Source of the DNA: Candidatus Hermodarchaeota archaeon
Lineage (GTDB): Archaea; Asgardarchaeota; Hermodarchaeia; Hermodarchaeales; Hermodarchaeaceae
Length of the DNA: 53,935 nt
Assembly (NCBI GenBank): GCA_016839365.1
Contig: JAEOUH010000067.1
Location: 1 to 53,935, forward strand
Direction of reading: 5' to 3'
Positions 7,830-16,010 of this stretch are shown piece after piece. Each line of letters starts with the position of its first letter. Within the stretch, counting starts at the first letter, position 1. The translations under genes and the position numbers were made by a program. Below the pieces are notes generated by a model. That model worked only from the letters and a program-made list of their open reading frames with translations, did no database searches and was not told the origin of the DNA.

Positions 7830-8228
7830 ATGATGCTCTTTCTTTCACCCGCTCAGATTAACGCTGTGATAACATTTGTCGTGAGCTTAATAGTAGCCAC
7901 GATTGCCTTCTTCGCAGCAGGTCGACTACTGTCTGGTGTTAATGCCAAGTTCACGGATGCGATTTTTGTTGCACTGCTCGGGTTGTTACTGAAGCTTGGA
8001 ATTGATTGGGCCATCAGCTATGTTCTTGTTCCCGGCCTGAATGAGATTGTCATCTTTGCCTGGAGTGTGGTAGGCCTGTTAGCCACCTTTATTATCTGGA
8101 TGATTTTGGTGCAGCATTTCTTCGATACGATGTTCGTCCGTGGTTTGACAATCGTAGTTATTGCAATAATCCTTATCTTCGTAATTGACTTTGGCATCAA
8201 CTACGTTTTTCTCATTTTCTTCCCTTAG
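7830..8228 (+). CDS. Four-TM small membrane protein
   Basis: The 132-residue product is hydrophobic throughout, with four transmembrane segments (about residues 8-30, 40-64, 72-96 and 106-130) and few charged residues (FTDAIF, KLGID, RGL). ATG 7830 is favoured because AGGAG at 7819-7823 lies 6 nt upstream. An in-frame TTG at 7824 would place the start inside the ribosome-binding site. No family or catalytic motif is recognised. It is convergent with the next small membrane protein, which ends 15 bp away. Confidence 0.62.
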   Translation: MMLFLSPAQINAVITFVVSLIVATIAFFAAGRLLSGVNAKFTDAIFVALLGLLLKLGIDWAISYVLVPGLNEIVIFAWSVVGLLATFIIWMILVQHFFDTMFVRGLTIVVIAIILIFVIDFGINYVFLIFFP

Positions 8229-8243
8229 GTCTCTGAACGCATT

Positions 8244-8477
8244 CTAGCGTTTGTAGGTCAACACTTGGTCAGATGCATCCTTTCGAATATACCGTCCTGT
8301 ACAAAAGGAAAGAAGAATAAAGATGACTAAGAGGACTGCGAAGCCCAAGGCAAAGGGAAGTACCACCGGATTCACCAAGACTAATATCCAAGTGATTAAG
8401 AGTGCAATGAAAAGTAATAATAGTGGACACAGGATATCGATTCTTCGCATTACCATCACTTCGATTAGACTTCTCAC
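8244..8477 (-). CDS. Two-TM micro membrane protein
   Basis: The 77-residue frame holds two transmembrane segments (about residues 14-35 and 37-60) and a basic C-terminal tail (RYIRKDASDQVLTYKR). Starts at GTG 8477, ATG 8456 and ATG 8450 are all open. The last (MRRIDILCPLLLL) puts basic residues right before the first membrane segment and is a natural N-terminus. No family is recognised. Confidence 0.5.
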   Translation of the reverse strand: MRSLIEVMVMRRIDILCPLLLLFIALLITWILVLVNPVVLPFALGFAVLLVIFILLSFCTGRYIRKDASDQVLTYKR

Positions 8478-8572
8478 TCATTTAATGCTTTGGCTAAAAT
8501 CTTGTTGGATTTTTGTAATTCATAGACGTATAATTAAAAGGTGAAACCTGCATAGATGAGACAATTTGCCAC

Positions 8573-9301
8573 ATGCTATGTGTTGTGAATGGAAGTGGAA
8601 TAAGGTTGACGAAACAGCTGACCATGCCAGTCTATAAGCCTTGGTTTCAAGGACCACTTCGCTATACGGATTCGGAAATGATTCAGGTAATATTCCAACC
8701 AACAAAAGAATGCTATGAACGAATCCTCCCCAAACCCCTTAAGCCCGGGTTGTTAGGGGGTGCTTATCTTGCTCAGTTCCGCAATTCCCCCTGGGGGGAT
8801 CTTTGGGAATCAGCTATAGTGGTCCAATGTCTATATGAAGCATATTTCGGTGTCTACTGTGTCACCATGCACACAGATAATATAGTTTCGATGACCGCTC
8901 ATCGAGAAATCTGGGGCTTCCCTTCCAAACCTGGCAAGTTCAAATATACTCGAAAGGAGAATCGAATTAAAGCCCAAGTTCTCAGCAACAAGGTTCCTAT
9001 CATGAAGTTTGATATCAACCTTGAAGGGCCTGGAGAATGGATAGACACGGGGGATACCATTAATCTCAAAATTATTCCAAGTGTTGACGGTGAATCCTAC
9101 GACGTCCACCATATCACTGCAGCCAAATTAGATTTTGTTATTCATGAAGGACAAGCTGGGAATGGAAAACTTGCCCTGCAGAACACAGAAGATGACCCAT
9201 TGGCAGATCTGTTTGAATTCGAAAGCATAGTTGCTGGAACTTGGTTCCGAGTTGATCTCACGACCAATTTAGGCAAAACTATCGCCAAAGCAGAATTGTA
9301 A
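8573..9301 (+). CDS. Acetoacetate decarboxylase-like protein with altered active-site lysine pair
   Basis: The 242-residue product matches the acetoacetate decarboxylase (ADC) superfamily fold along its length. It has the REIWGFPSKPGKF segment, the NLKIIPSVDG strand, and the AAKLDF...HEG.AG...L region. In the clostridial enzyme the corresponding motif is YPKKLGYP, whose first Lys (Lys115) forms the Schiff base and whose second tunes its pKa. Here the pair reads Ser-Lys. Unless the remaining Lys has taken over, decarboxylation is unlikely, and the protein may be one of the ADC-like hydratases/aldolases or a binding protein. The N-terminal 17 residues look non-conserved, so Met18 at 8624 may be the true start. 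A TATAATTAAAA element lies at about 8528-8538. Confidence 0.7.
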   Translation: MLCVVNGSGIRLTKQLTMPVYKPWFQGPLRYTDSEMIQVIFQPTKECYERILPKPLKPGLLGGAYLAQFRNSPWGDLWESAIVVQCLYEAYFGVYCVTMHTDNIVSMTAHREIWGFPSKPGKFKYTRKENRIKAQVLSNKVPIMKFDINLEGPGEWIDTGDTINLKIIPSVDGESYDVHHITAAKLDFVIHEGQAGNGKLALQNTEDDPLADLFEFESIVAGTWFRVDLTTNLGKTIAKAEL

Positions 9302-9365
9302 TTTCATAGCCTTCGCCTTGGTTTCACTTCACTTAACCTCCTGAAAACCTTGGAAGTTATATGTC

Positions 9366-9456
9366 AGAGTACAATATACTCTCTGGTTCGGCTAGAGTTT
9401 AGCCATAGCTATCTGAGCACTCAGAAATGCCATCGAAGGACCTGAAGGCATTTAAG
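9366..9456 (+). promoter_or_regulatory. Three phased palindromes and TATA box upstream of the ribonucleotide reductase
   Basis: Three perfect inverted repeats follow each other: AGAGTA-N5-TACTCT (9366-9382), GGCTA-N5-TAGCC (9390-9404) and TCTGAG-CA-CTCAGA (9412-9425). Their centres are about 22 bp apart, two turns of helix. A TATA-like ATTTAAGT follows at about 9450-9456, then a Shine-Dalgarno GGGAGG 8 nt before GTG 9523. They could be operators or, for the first ones, a termination region of the preceding gene. Confidence 0.45.
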
Positions 9457-9522
9457 TAGAGATACTGCTTGGGAGCGCCGAATCGAATCAAGACGGTTGA
9501 GTGTTGAAGGGAGGCATATCCT

Positions 9523-12500
9523 GTGAAAGTTGAGAAACGTGATGGACGAATCGTTGATTGGGATCCAATCAAAATCGAGAACGCTATTAGACGCGCCTTT
9601 GAATCACATAAGGCAGACATAAGACCTGCAAAAAAACTGACAGATGAAGTTGTCAAAATCATCAAGGACAAAAACGTTGACACAATCCACATTGAAGAAA
9701 TCCAAGACATCGTAGAAGAGGTACTGATGATCAACGGTTATACTGAGACAGCAAAGCGATATATCAAATACCGAGAGAAACGAGCCGTAGCACGACGCCT
9801 ACTCCGCATCGTAGGCGTAGTCGATGACTTGAAACTGGGACCGAACGCAGCCACAGTTGCGAAACGTTACCTCCTAAAAGACAAAGACGGTAACTCCATC
9901 GAAACCCCATCGCAACTCTTCGGTCGAGTCGCGAATGCAGTCGCAAAAGCCGAAAAAATCTTCGACAAAAGTGCCGACTATAAAACCTACGAAGAGCTCT
10001 TCTACGACATGATCGCCAACCTCGAGTTCATGCCCAACAGCCCCACCCTCTACAACGCCGGCACCGAAATCGAACAACTCAGCGCTTGCTTCGTACTACC
10101 AATTCGCGATGACATCGACTCTATCTTCAACACTCTCTGGCATATGGCCCGAGTTCAGAAGTCTGGCGGTGGTACGGGGTTCTCCTTTTCTCAGCTCCGA
10201 CCGAAGGGTGCAAAGGTCGGATCTACAGGTGGAGTCGCCAGCGGTCCAGTCTCCTTCATGCGTGTCTATGATACTGCCACTGATGTAATTAAACAAGGAG
10301 GCAGGCGACGCGGTGCGAACATGGCCATTTTGCAGTGTGATCATCCCGATATCATGGAGTTCATCGCTGCGAAAGGCGACAAGAAATCCTTCCGTAATTT
10401 CAACATCTCCGTCGCCGTCACCCACGAGTTCATGCATGCCTTGAAGACTGATGGCGACATCGACCTAATCAACCCTCACACCGGCGAGGTGGAACAGACT
10501 ATCAGTGCCCGCATGATTTTCGACTCTATGATCCTGAACGCCTGGAACACCGGAGACCCTGGCATGATCTTCATCGACCGCATCAACGACGAACACCCCC
10601 TCAAAGGTATGCAAATTGAATCAACTAATCCCTGCGTTACTGGTGATACGCTAATTGCCGTAGCTGATGGGAGAAATTCTGTGTCAATTGAGGATCTTGC
10701 CCGAGAGGGTAGGGATGTTCCAGTCTTTTGCTGGTCAGGTGATGAGATGGTTGTCAGAATGGGTCGAAATCCAAGAAAAACAAGAGAGCAAGTTCCAATT
10801 GTTGAAGTTACTTTTGATGATGAAAGCTCCATCAAACTAACTAAAGATCATAGGGTGATGTTAAGGGACGGGTCCTACGTTGAAGCTTGCAGCCTGAAGG
10901 AGGGGGATCGAATTATGCCATTTTTCAAGATTCAATACAGGCAACGGGGTAAAAAAAGTAAGTATTGGCATATTCATCAAAATCACAATGTCATTCATCG
11001 TGGAGCGCATAAAATAATTGCAGAATTTATGCTTGGACGGAAATTAAAGCGAAGTGAGATTGTTCATCACATAAACTATGATACATTGGACAATTCATTG
11101 ACTAACCTTCAAATTATGACATCAAAGGAGCACAGAAAACTTCATCGGCAAGATATGCTTGGATCTAACAATCCCTACCATCGTATGCCAGAGGATTGGA
11201 TAAAGGAAAACATGGCTGTCGGAAGAACTGGTGAAGATAATGGTATGTTCAGCCGAATCCACTCGTATGAAACAAGAGCAAAAATCGGTGAATCAACCCG
11301 TAGAAGATTTTCTGACAAGAAGTTCAGAAAGAAAGTCCGAGAAAAAATGAATGAAGTAATGGCTGATCAAGAAATCCGGGAGAAAATAAGCATAGCTGCA
11401 AAAGAAAGGTGGAAAGATAGTAATTTGGAGGGCGAGTGTCCAGTTTGTGGAACACGAATTGAGTATATTAAATCAAAACCACAGGTATGCGGTTCAAGAG
11501 GTTGTTCCAATACCTACAGAGCTTTAAACAAACCTCCTATGGCTGAATTGAATCACCGTGTTGTTTTGGTTCAGGATCATGGAATTTCCGATGTTTATAA
11601 CATCACGGTAGATGAGTGTCACAACTTTGCCACAATAACTCGAGAATATGAAAGCAAAAAAGGGAACAAAAAACTATCAGGAATCATTGTTTCAAATTGC
11701 GGTGAGCAACCACTCTTGCCTTACGAGTCGTGTGTGTTGGGGAGTATCAATTTGTCTCGTATGGTGAAGGATGGTGAGGTGAATTGGCAGCGGCTGGGTG
11801 AAATCATTCCGTTGGCGGTCCGGTTCTTAGATAATATTATTGATTTGAATAAGTATCCGGTGGAAGAGATTGCCATTCAGACCAAAGCTACGCGGAAGAT
11901 TGGGCTTGGGATTATGGGCTGGACGGAGATGCTCATCCAGTTGCGGATTCCATACGATTCTGAAGAAGCCTTGGAATTGGCGGAAAAGGTGATGGAGTTT
12001 ATTCGGAATCGTGCGGAGCGGGCTTCAGCGGAACTGGCGAAGGTGCGGGGTAATTTCGAGCACATTGATTTATTGAAGCAGCGTCGGAAATGGAAGCGGA
12101 ATGCAACATTAATCACGATTGCACCTACAGGGAGTATTAGCTTGATTGCGGGGACCAGTAGTGGGATTGAACCTTTGTTTGCTATTGTGCATGATCGGGT
12201 ACTCACTGAAGGTGTCCGCTTGACGGATACGAACAAATACTTTGTCGAAATTGCCGAAGAGCGTGGCTTCTGGAGCGAAGCCGTTGAACAGCAGTTAGCC
12301 GCGACGGGCTCCGTGCAGGACGTAGAAGGTGTACCCGACGATATCAAGTGCTTGTTTAAAACTGCTCATGAAATCGATCCTGAATGGCACGTACGCGTGC
12401 AAGCGGCCTTCCAGAAACATACAGACAATGCTGTAAGTAAAACCGCTAATCTGCCAAACAATGCATCAACGGAGGATATTCGGCGGATCTTCCTGTTGGC

Positions 12501-12618
12501 GGATGAGTTGGGGTTGAAGGGCATTACAGTGTTTCGTGATGGGTCCTTGGAAGGGTTGCAGGTGTTGTATGCTGGGTGCCCGACTTGTGAGGATGTCCGG
12601 TTCACGGACAGCCCCTAG
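9523..12618 (+). CDS. nrdJ: Adenosylcobalamin-dependent (class II) ribonucleoside reductase, intein-containing precursor
   Basis: The 1031-codon precursor encodes a class II ribonucleotide reductase of 676 residues after removal of a 355-residue intein (371-725). It has an N-terminal ATP-cone (about 1-90), the first redox cysteine in QLSACF (Cys189), and the finger-loop motif NPCGEQ with radical Cys726 and Glu728. The second redox cysteine, Cys737, lies 11 residues later, the same spacing as in Thermotoga NrdJ. A C-terminal GCPTC pair can reduce the active site. It makes deoxynucleotides using cobalamin, independent of oxygen. Start GTG 9523 follows GGGAGG. The extein before the intein prefers C-ending codons and the extein after it G-ending codons; the intein is AT-rich. 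The C-terminus is shorter than in many homologues but complete. Confidence 0.93.
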   Translation: MKVEKRDGRIVDWDPIKIENAIRRAFESHKADIRPAKKLTDEVVKIIKDKNVDTIHIEEIQDIVEEVLMINGYTETAKRYIKYREKRAVARRLLRIVGVVDDLKLGPNAATVAKRYLLKDKDGNSIETPSQLFGRVANAVAKAEKIFDKSADYKTYEELFYDMIANLEFMPNSPTLYNAGTEIEQLSACFVLPIRDDIDSIFNTLWHMARVQKSGGGTGFSFSQLRPKGAKVGSTGGVASGPVSFMRVYDTATDVIKQGGRRRGANMAILQCDHPDIMEFIAAKGDKKSFRNFNISVAVTHEFMHALKTDGDIDLINPHTGEVEQTISARMIFDSMILNAWNTGDPGMIFIDRINDEHPLKGMQIESTNPCVTGDTLIAVADGRNSVSIEDLAREGRDVPVFCWSGDEMVVRMGRNPRKTREQVPIVEVTFDDESSIKLTKDHRVMLRDGSYVEACSLKEGDRIMPFFKIQYRQRGKKSKYWHIHQNHNVIHRGAHKIIAEFMLGRKLKRSEIVHHINYDTLDNSLTNLQIMTSKEHRKLHRQDMLGSNNPYHRMPEDWIKENMAVGRTGEDNGMFSRIHSYETRAKIGESTRRRFSDKKFRKKVREKMNEVMADQEIREKISIAAKERWKDSNLEGECPVCGTRIEYIKSKPQVCGSRGCSNTYRALNKPPMAELNHRVVLVQDHGISDVYNITVDECHNFATITREYESKKGNKKLSGIIVSNCGEQPLLPYESCVLGSINLSRMVKDGEVNWQRLGEIIPLAVRFLDNIIDLNKYPVEEIAIQTKATRKIGLGIMGWTEMLIQLRIPYDSEEALELAEKVMEFIRNRAERASAELAKVRGNFEHIDLLKQRRKWKRNATLITIAPTGSISLIAGTSSGIEPLFAIVHDRVLTEGVRLTDTNKYFVEIAEERGFWSEAVEQQLAATGSVQDVEGVPDDIKCLFKTAHEIDPEWHVRVQAAFQKHTDNAVSKTANLPNNASTEDIRRIFLLADELGLKGITVFRDGSLEGLQVLYAGCPTCEDVRFTDSP
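10633..11697 (+). mobile_element. HNH-homing-endonuclease intein inside nrdJ
   Basis: The intein runs from Cys371 (CVTGDTLIAV, block A) to Asn725 and is followed by Cys726 of the extein. Block B is LTKDHRVML with the usual His; block F is VYNITVDECHNFATI. An HNH nuclease core (HHINYDTLDNSLTNLQIM), a NUMOD3-like motif (SYETRAKIGESTRR) and a four-cysteine zinc finger (CPVC...CGSRGC) lie between them. It splices itself out of the protein and can home into empty alleles. Two oddities: the penultimate residue is Ser (IIVSN followed by Cys) instead of the usual His, and about 13 extra residues separate block F from block G. Insertion is exactly at the radical cysteine, so the unspliced enzyme must be dead. 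Confidence 0.93.
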
Positions 12619-12725
12619 GAGCACTCAGCAAGAACTGGGTCATTCCTGGGGAATGATGGGCGATTTCTTGCAGCAGTGCTGGTGCCTTTTTAGCAGTATG
12701 TACTGTCACACCGGTGGTGTGTTTG

Positions 12726-13043
12726 ATGGGACGTACAGTACCTACCTACCGACTACAACTGGAAAAGGAGCGCCGGCGTTGGGGAATCTTTCGTGCCGCG
12801 CTGCGTGCCGACGAGCAACCAGCCTTTGATAACCTCTTTGTGTATGCCCGGACCTATGCGGATGCGGCCAGTGCTGTGGCTCGTCCGTGTGCTTCTGAAG
12901 CCTTGTTTATGTCCATGATTCTGGGGCTGTATCAGGAGGTGCTACAGTTGCGCCTGGCCCTCGCTACGGTGGCAGGTCATGCGAGCTCGATTGCCAATCA
13001 CAACTACCATGGGTTTGTGCGCCGAGTGCAAGCCGAATTGTGA
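12726..13043 (+). CDS. Small DUF8156-like protein (MGRTxPTYR family)
   Basis: The 105-residue protein begins MGRTVPTYRLQLE and continues with W..FRAALR...FDNLF and YARTYADAAS motifs, a pattern I know from a family of small haloarchaeal proteins of unknown function (DUF8156-like). It is helical, cytoplasmic and has no catalytic motif. GGTGGTG at 12713-12719 lies 6 nt before ATG 12726, so this start is preferred to the in-frame GTGs at 12714 and 12717. It lies 107 bp behind the ribonucleotide reductase on the same strand; the gap holds a short hairpin (12640-12656). Confidence 0.62.
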   Translation: MGRTVPTYRLQLEKERRRWGIFRAALRADEQPAFDNLFVYARTYADAASAVARPCASEALFMSMILGLYQEVLQLRLALATVAGHASSIANHNYHGFVRRVQAEL

Positions 13044-13118
13044 TTCTGCTGTGGTTTGCCTGTATCATTTGAGTTTTTAACCGTTAGATTGAGAGCCTGT
13101 CTACTTGAGGTGTGGCAA

Positions 13119-14327
13119 GTGAATGTTCGCTTTCAGGTTATTTGGGTTGTGTTGTTCATTCTCATCCCAGTGAGTGCAGCACTACCTTCACCGAACCTTG
13201 AGAGTGGTCCACGTGAACCAGATTATTGGCCCACGGATGGTTGGCGGTTCGCTTCTCCGGAATCTCAGGGTATGGATTCACGTCTCCTGGACCAGTTAGA
13301 TGCGAAGCTATACTCTTATGATATTTGCTATAACGCATTCTTGGTGGTGCGTCATGGTTACATCATCTTCGAAACCTATCCTAATCCTGTCTACGATGAG
13401 AACCAGCTTCACTTTCTTGCTTCTGTCACTAAGAGTATCACCGCGGGTGTCTTTGGAATTGCTGTTGACAAAGGCTACATTAGCAATATTCAGAATCCTG
13501 TTCTTGCATATTTTCCTGAGCGGACCGTAGCAAACCAGAGCCCCCTAAAGGATATGATGACTGTTCGGGATTTATTAACAATGAAAACAGGCCTTCAATG
13601 GGATGAAGGAACCTACTCCTATGATGATTCAAGAAATTCTTTTGTGCAATGGATACGTAGCGAGGATGGTGTCCAGTTCTTCCTTGATTTGCCGATGGAG
13701 TGTGCACCAAATTGGAAATGGTACTACAACACCGGTGCCTCATCCATGCTCTCAACACTCATTACCATGACCAGCGGAAAGACTATGCACCAATTTGCTG
13801 ATGAGAATTTGTTTCAACCTTTAGGGATTACACACCACTATTGGGAGTCGGATAGTCAGGGAGTCAATTATGGTGGTTTTGGACTTAGTCTCTTACCACG
13901 AGACATGGCTAAGTACGGATTTCTCCATTTACATAAGGGGCGCTGGGATCAGCAACAGGTGATTTCGGAAGAGTGGGTTGTTGAATCAACTCGAATGCAT
14001 ACGATGTTCTGTCCCGGTTATGGCTATGGGTACCATTGGATATGCTATCCTATAATTGGTGCTTACGCCGCTTTTGGTGCTGGAGGTCAGGGTATCTGCG
14101 TCATTCCACAACATGACTTGGTTATTGTGGTTACAGCTGAAGAACCTGATGGCGTTCCGTTTCTTAATCTTATCAAAGACTTCGTATTACCCTCACTGTC
14201 AGCTTCAACCTCAAAAACAAATGCTTTTGTCAATATTGCAGGCTTCTTAGCCTTAATCTTCGGAATAGTAGTTTCTTTGCTGATTATCAAAAAATATGTT
14301 CGGAATCAAAGAAGCCATAGAGAATAA
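13119..14327 (+). CDS. Membrane-anchored extracellular serine hydrolase (class C beta-lactamase family)
   Basis: The 402-residue protein has a signal peptide (VIWVVLFILIPVSAALP), then the beta-lactamase/penicillin-binding-like fold: nucleophile motif SVTK (in LASVTKSITAG), the Tyr motif YYNTG in place of Y-A/S-N, and FGAGGQG in the position of the KTG-like strand. A single C-terminal transmembrane helix (IAGFLALIFGIVVSLLIIKK) and basic tail anchor it with the catalytic domain outside. Family members are D-peptidases, esterases or beta-lactamases; the substrate here is unknown, and an antibiotic-resistance role is not implied. GTG 13119 is chosen because GAGGTG lies 6 nt upstream; the frame is open from 13056, but those residues lack signal-peptide character. 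Confidence 0.85.
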   Translation: MNVRFQVIWVVLFILIPVSAALPSPNLESGPREPDYWPTDGWRFASPESQGMDSRLLDQLDAKLYSYDICYNAFLVVRHGYIIFETYPNPVYDENQLHFLASVTKSITAGVFGIAVDKGYISNIQNPVLAYFPERTVANQSPLKDMMTVRDLLTMKTGLQWDEGTYSYDDSRNSFVQWIRSEDGVQFFLDLPMECAPNWKWYYNTGASSMLSTLITMTSGKTMHQFADENLFQPLGITHHYWESDSQGVNYGGFGLSLLPRDMAKYGFLHLHKGRWDQQQVISEEWVVESTRMHTMFCPGYGYGYHWICYPIIGAYAAFGAGGQGICVIPQHDLVIVVTAEEPDGVPFLNLIKDFVLPSLSASTSKTNAFVNIAGFLALIFGIVVSLLIIKKYVRNQRSHRE

Positions 14328-14397
14328 TGGTGACAAAAACCTTTCATGACACGTTTTTTTGGCTACATCTTTTCTCGGATTTTAGTTGGAAATGCCA

Positions 14398-14430
14398 GTA
14401 TCTAGGCAATCGATTTAAGAGCGTATCTAG
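14398..14430 (+). promoter_or_regulatory. GTATCTAG direct repeats flanking a TATA box
   Basis: GTATCTAG occurs at 14398-14405 and again at 14423-14430, 25 bp apart. The TATA-like GATTTAAG (14412-14419) lies between them, about 45 nt before the probable transcript start region of the longin-like gene. A repressor bound to both copies would cover the TATA box (inference). Confidence 0.4.
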
Positions 14431-14486
14431 CAAAAATAGTTAGACAGGTCTTTGAAAGACACTTGTGTTGGGAAGTTGAGGCTGCG

Positions 14487-15116
14487 ATGATTCATGATAT
14501 TCTCATAGTGCATCGGCAAACCGAGAATCCGCTCTTTCACCTGGCTCCTGCTGGTAAAAGTCGGTTAGTTGCGATTGGAATGGATCCCCCTGTGTTTTCG
14601 TCTCTTGCTGTCACTCTCGTGAATGTGTTGCGGAATGCCGGAGCCTTGGAACGGTTGCGGTTGCTTCAGGTAAAGATGGCTTTCAACGTGTTTGAGAATC
14701 TCGTGTTTGTGATTTTGTCATCAAATGACCATGATGAGTTTGAGCTCAATGATGCGTTGAACCGGTTAAGCTCCTTGTTTCTCCAATCGTATACTGCTGA
14801 AGTTATTGACCAATATAAGGATAAACCACTCAGCTTCAACGGTTTTGATGTGAAACAAATTTTTCGCTCAGATCGTATTGTCATCAGCGATACAGATACC
14901 CTGATGAAAAGCATGATTCAACGGCTTGCGGATATGGTCTCGGTTGCTGGACGCCTACAAGATGAAGCTGCAATGCTGGCTGAGAAACAAAGCTTAGATG
15001 GCACAGTGATTATGAGCATTACCGCAATGCACCAAGAACTCCTAAAGAAGCTCGATGCCTTAAAGGCTCAAATGGATCAGTTTCCGGTTTTATCAGGTCC
15101 TCACTTTCCGGGCTAG
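14487..15116 (+). CDS. Longin-like domain protein with coiled-coil tail
   Basis: The 209-residue protein starts MIHDILIVHRQTENPLFHLA and shows an alternating strand/helix pattern to about residue 125: a strand pair, a long amphipathic helix (VFSSLAVTLVNVLRNAGAL), further strands (NLVFVILSSNDHDEFEL), and a helix ending LSSLFLQSYTAEV. That arrangement is typical of longin/SNARE-like domains, which in eukaryotes regulate small GTPases and membrane traffic, and which are common in Asgard archaea. The last 70 residues are helical and probably coiled coil (MHQELLKKLDALKAQM). There is no membrane segment. ATG 14487 has GAGG 5 nt upstream. The fold is inferred from the pattern only. Confidence 0.5.
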   Translation: MIHDILIVHRQTENPLFHLAPAGKSRLVAIGMDPPVFSSLAVTLVNVLRNAGALERLRLLQVKMAFNVFENLVFVILSSNDHDEFELNDALNRLSSLFLQSYTAEVIDQYKDKPLSFNGFDVKQIFRSDRIVISDTDTLMKSMIQRLADMVSVAGRLQDEAAMLAEKQSLDGTVIMSITAMHQELLKKLDALKAQMDQFPVLSGPHFPG

Positions 15117-15124
15117 CACCGAAA

Positions 15125-15925
15125 TTAGTCAAAGTTGAATCCGTGTTTTCGTAATGTATCAAGTAATGATCCTTTCGACCATCCACCCGAGATGAATTTT
15201 CGGGAGATGTGTTCACACCAAGAGTAGGTGTCATAATCGATAGAGTCCTTCCCTTTTAGAAGTGGAATCTTTATCTGCCGTTCAATATAGTAATCTTGGG
15301 CAAGATATCCTTCATCCATGACTTTCATGGCCTCAAGTAGCTCTTTATTTGATGGTTGGTGATATTTGTCCTCAAATGCACTAAAACTCAGGGGATACCG
15401 GGGTCGAATTTCGGTATGTTCTGCAGGATCTGGATATCCCAAGCATAGTCCGACAACTGGAAATGCGCGTTTGGGGATATTGAACATCTTCACTAGTTCA
15501 TCGGCAACAATTGGTGCTGCCCCTAGCAAGACGGATCCTAGACCATAGCCTTCTGCTGCTAAGGTGAGGTTTGCAACAACGAGAGAGACATCCTGTAGTC
15601 CAAGCCAGAGGGCTAGAGTATCATCAAAATTGTAGGAATGTCCTCGTTGGTTCATTACTTGCTCGTGGCGATTTAAATCAATGAGAGGGAATATTAGCAC
15701 CTGGGTTGTCGGATATACTCCCATTGGCTGTAGGTCTTTGATTTTTTTGCGGTCGCGGGTGTAGATGAGGCTACATAGTTGTGCTGCGAAGGGAGCGCGA
15801 AAACCTGCATTGAGGATAGCTTCAAGCACATCATCTGGGACTGATTTTTCCAAGAATATGCGCTTTGATCGACGATTCTGAATCACTTCGAAGAGGTTGT
15901 CATAGATTGGTCTAGCCGATTTCAT
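15125..15925 (-). CDS. Nitroreductase-family flavoprotein
   Basis: The 266-residue product shows the nitroreductase fold. RRSKRIFLEKSVPDDVLEAI near residue 18 is the FMN-phosphate binding start. NAGFRAPFAAQ follows, then the mid-protein helix with LWLGLQDVSLVVANLTLAAEG...GLGSVLL and FPVVGLCLGYPD. Family members reduce quinones, nitro compounds or flavins with NAD(P)H in the cytoplasm. A C-terminal extension of about 60 residues after the core contains a single Cys and no Fe-S motif. Its stop lies 8 bp from the convergent longin-like gene. The physiological substrate is unknown. Confidence 0.83.
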   Translation of the reverse strand: MKSARPIYDNLFEVIQNRRSKRIFLEKSVPDDVLEAILNAGFRAPFAAQLCSLIYTRDRKKIKDLQPMGVYPTTQVLIFPLIDLNRHEQVMNQRGHSYNFDDTLALWLGLQDVSLVVANLTLAAEGYGLGSVLLGAAPIVADELVKMFNIPKRAFPVVGLCLGYPDPAEHTEIRPRYPLSFSAFEDKYHQPSNKELLEAMKVMDEGYLAQDYYIERQIKIPLLKGKDSIDYDTYSWCEHISRKFISGGWSKGSLLDTLRKHGFNFD

Positions 15926-16010
15926 TGCTTATTCTCATCTCAAAGGGCTCGATTGAGGCGACTGTGACTCTATCTATTAGATTAATATCTCGGTTGAGGT
16001 ATACTCTGAA

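Noticed and set aside
10633..11697. Group I or archaeal intron in nrdJ
   Set aside because: The insert is in frame throughout and carries intein blocks A, B, F and G with Cys at both junctions, so it is a protein intein.
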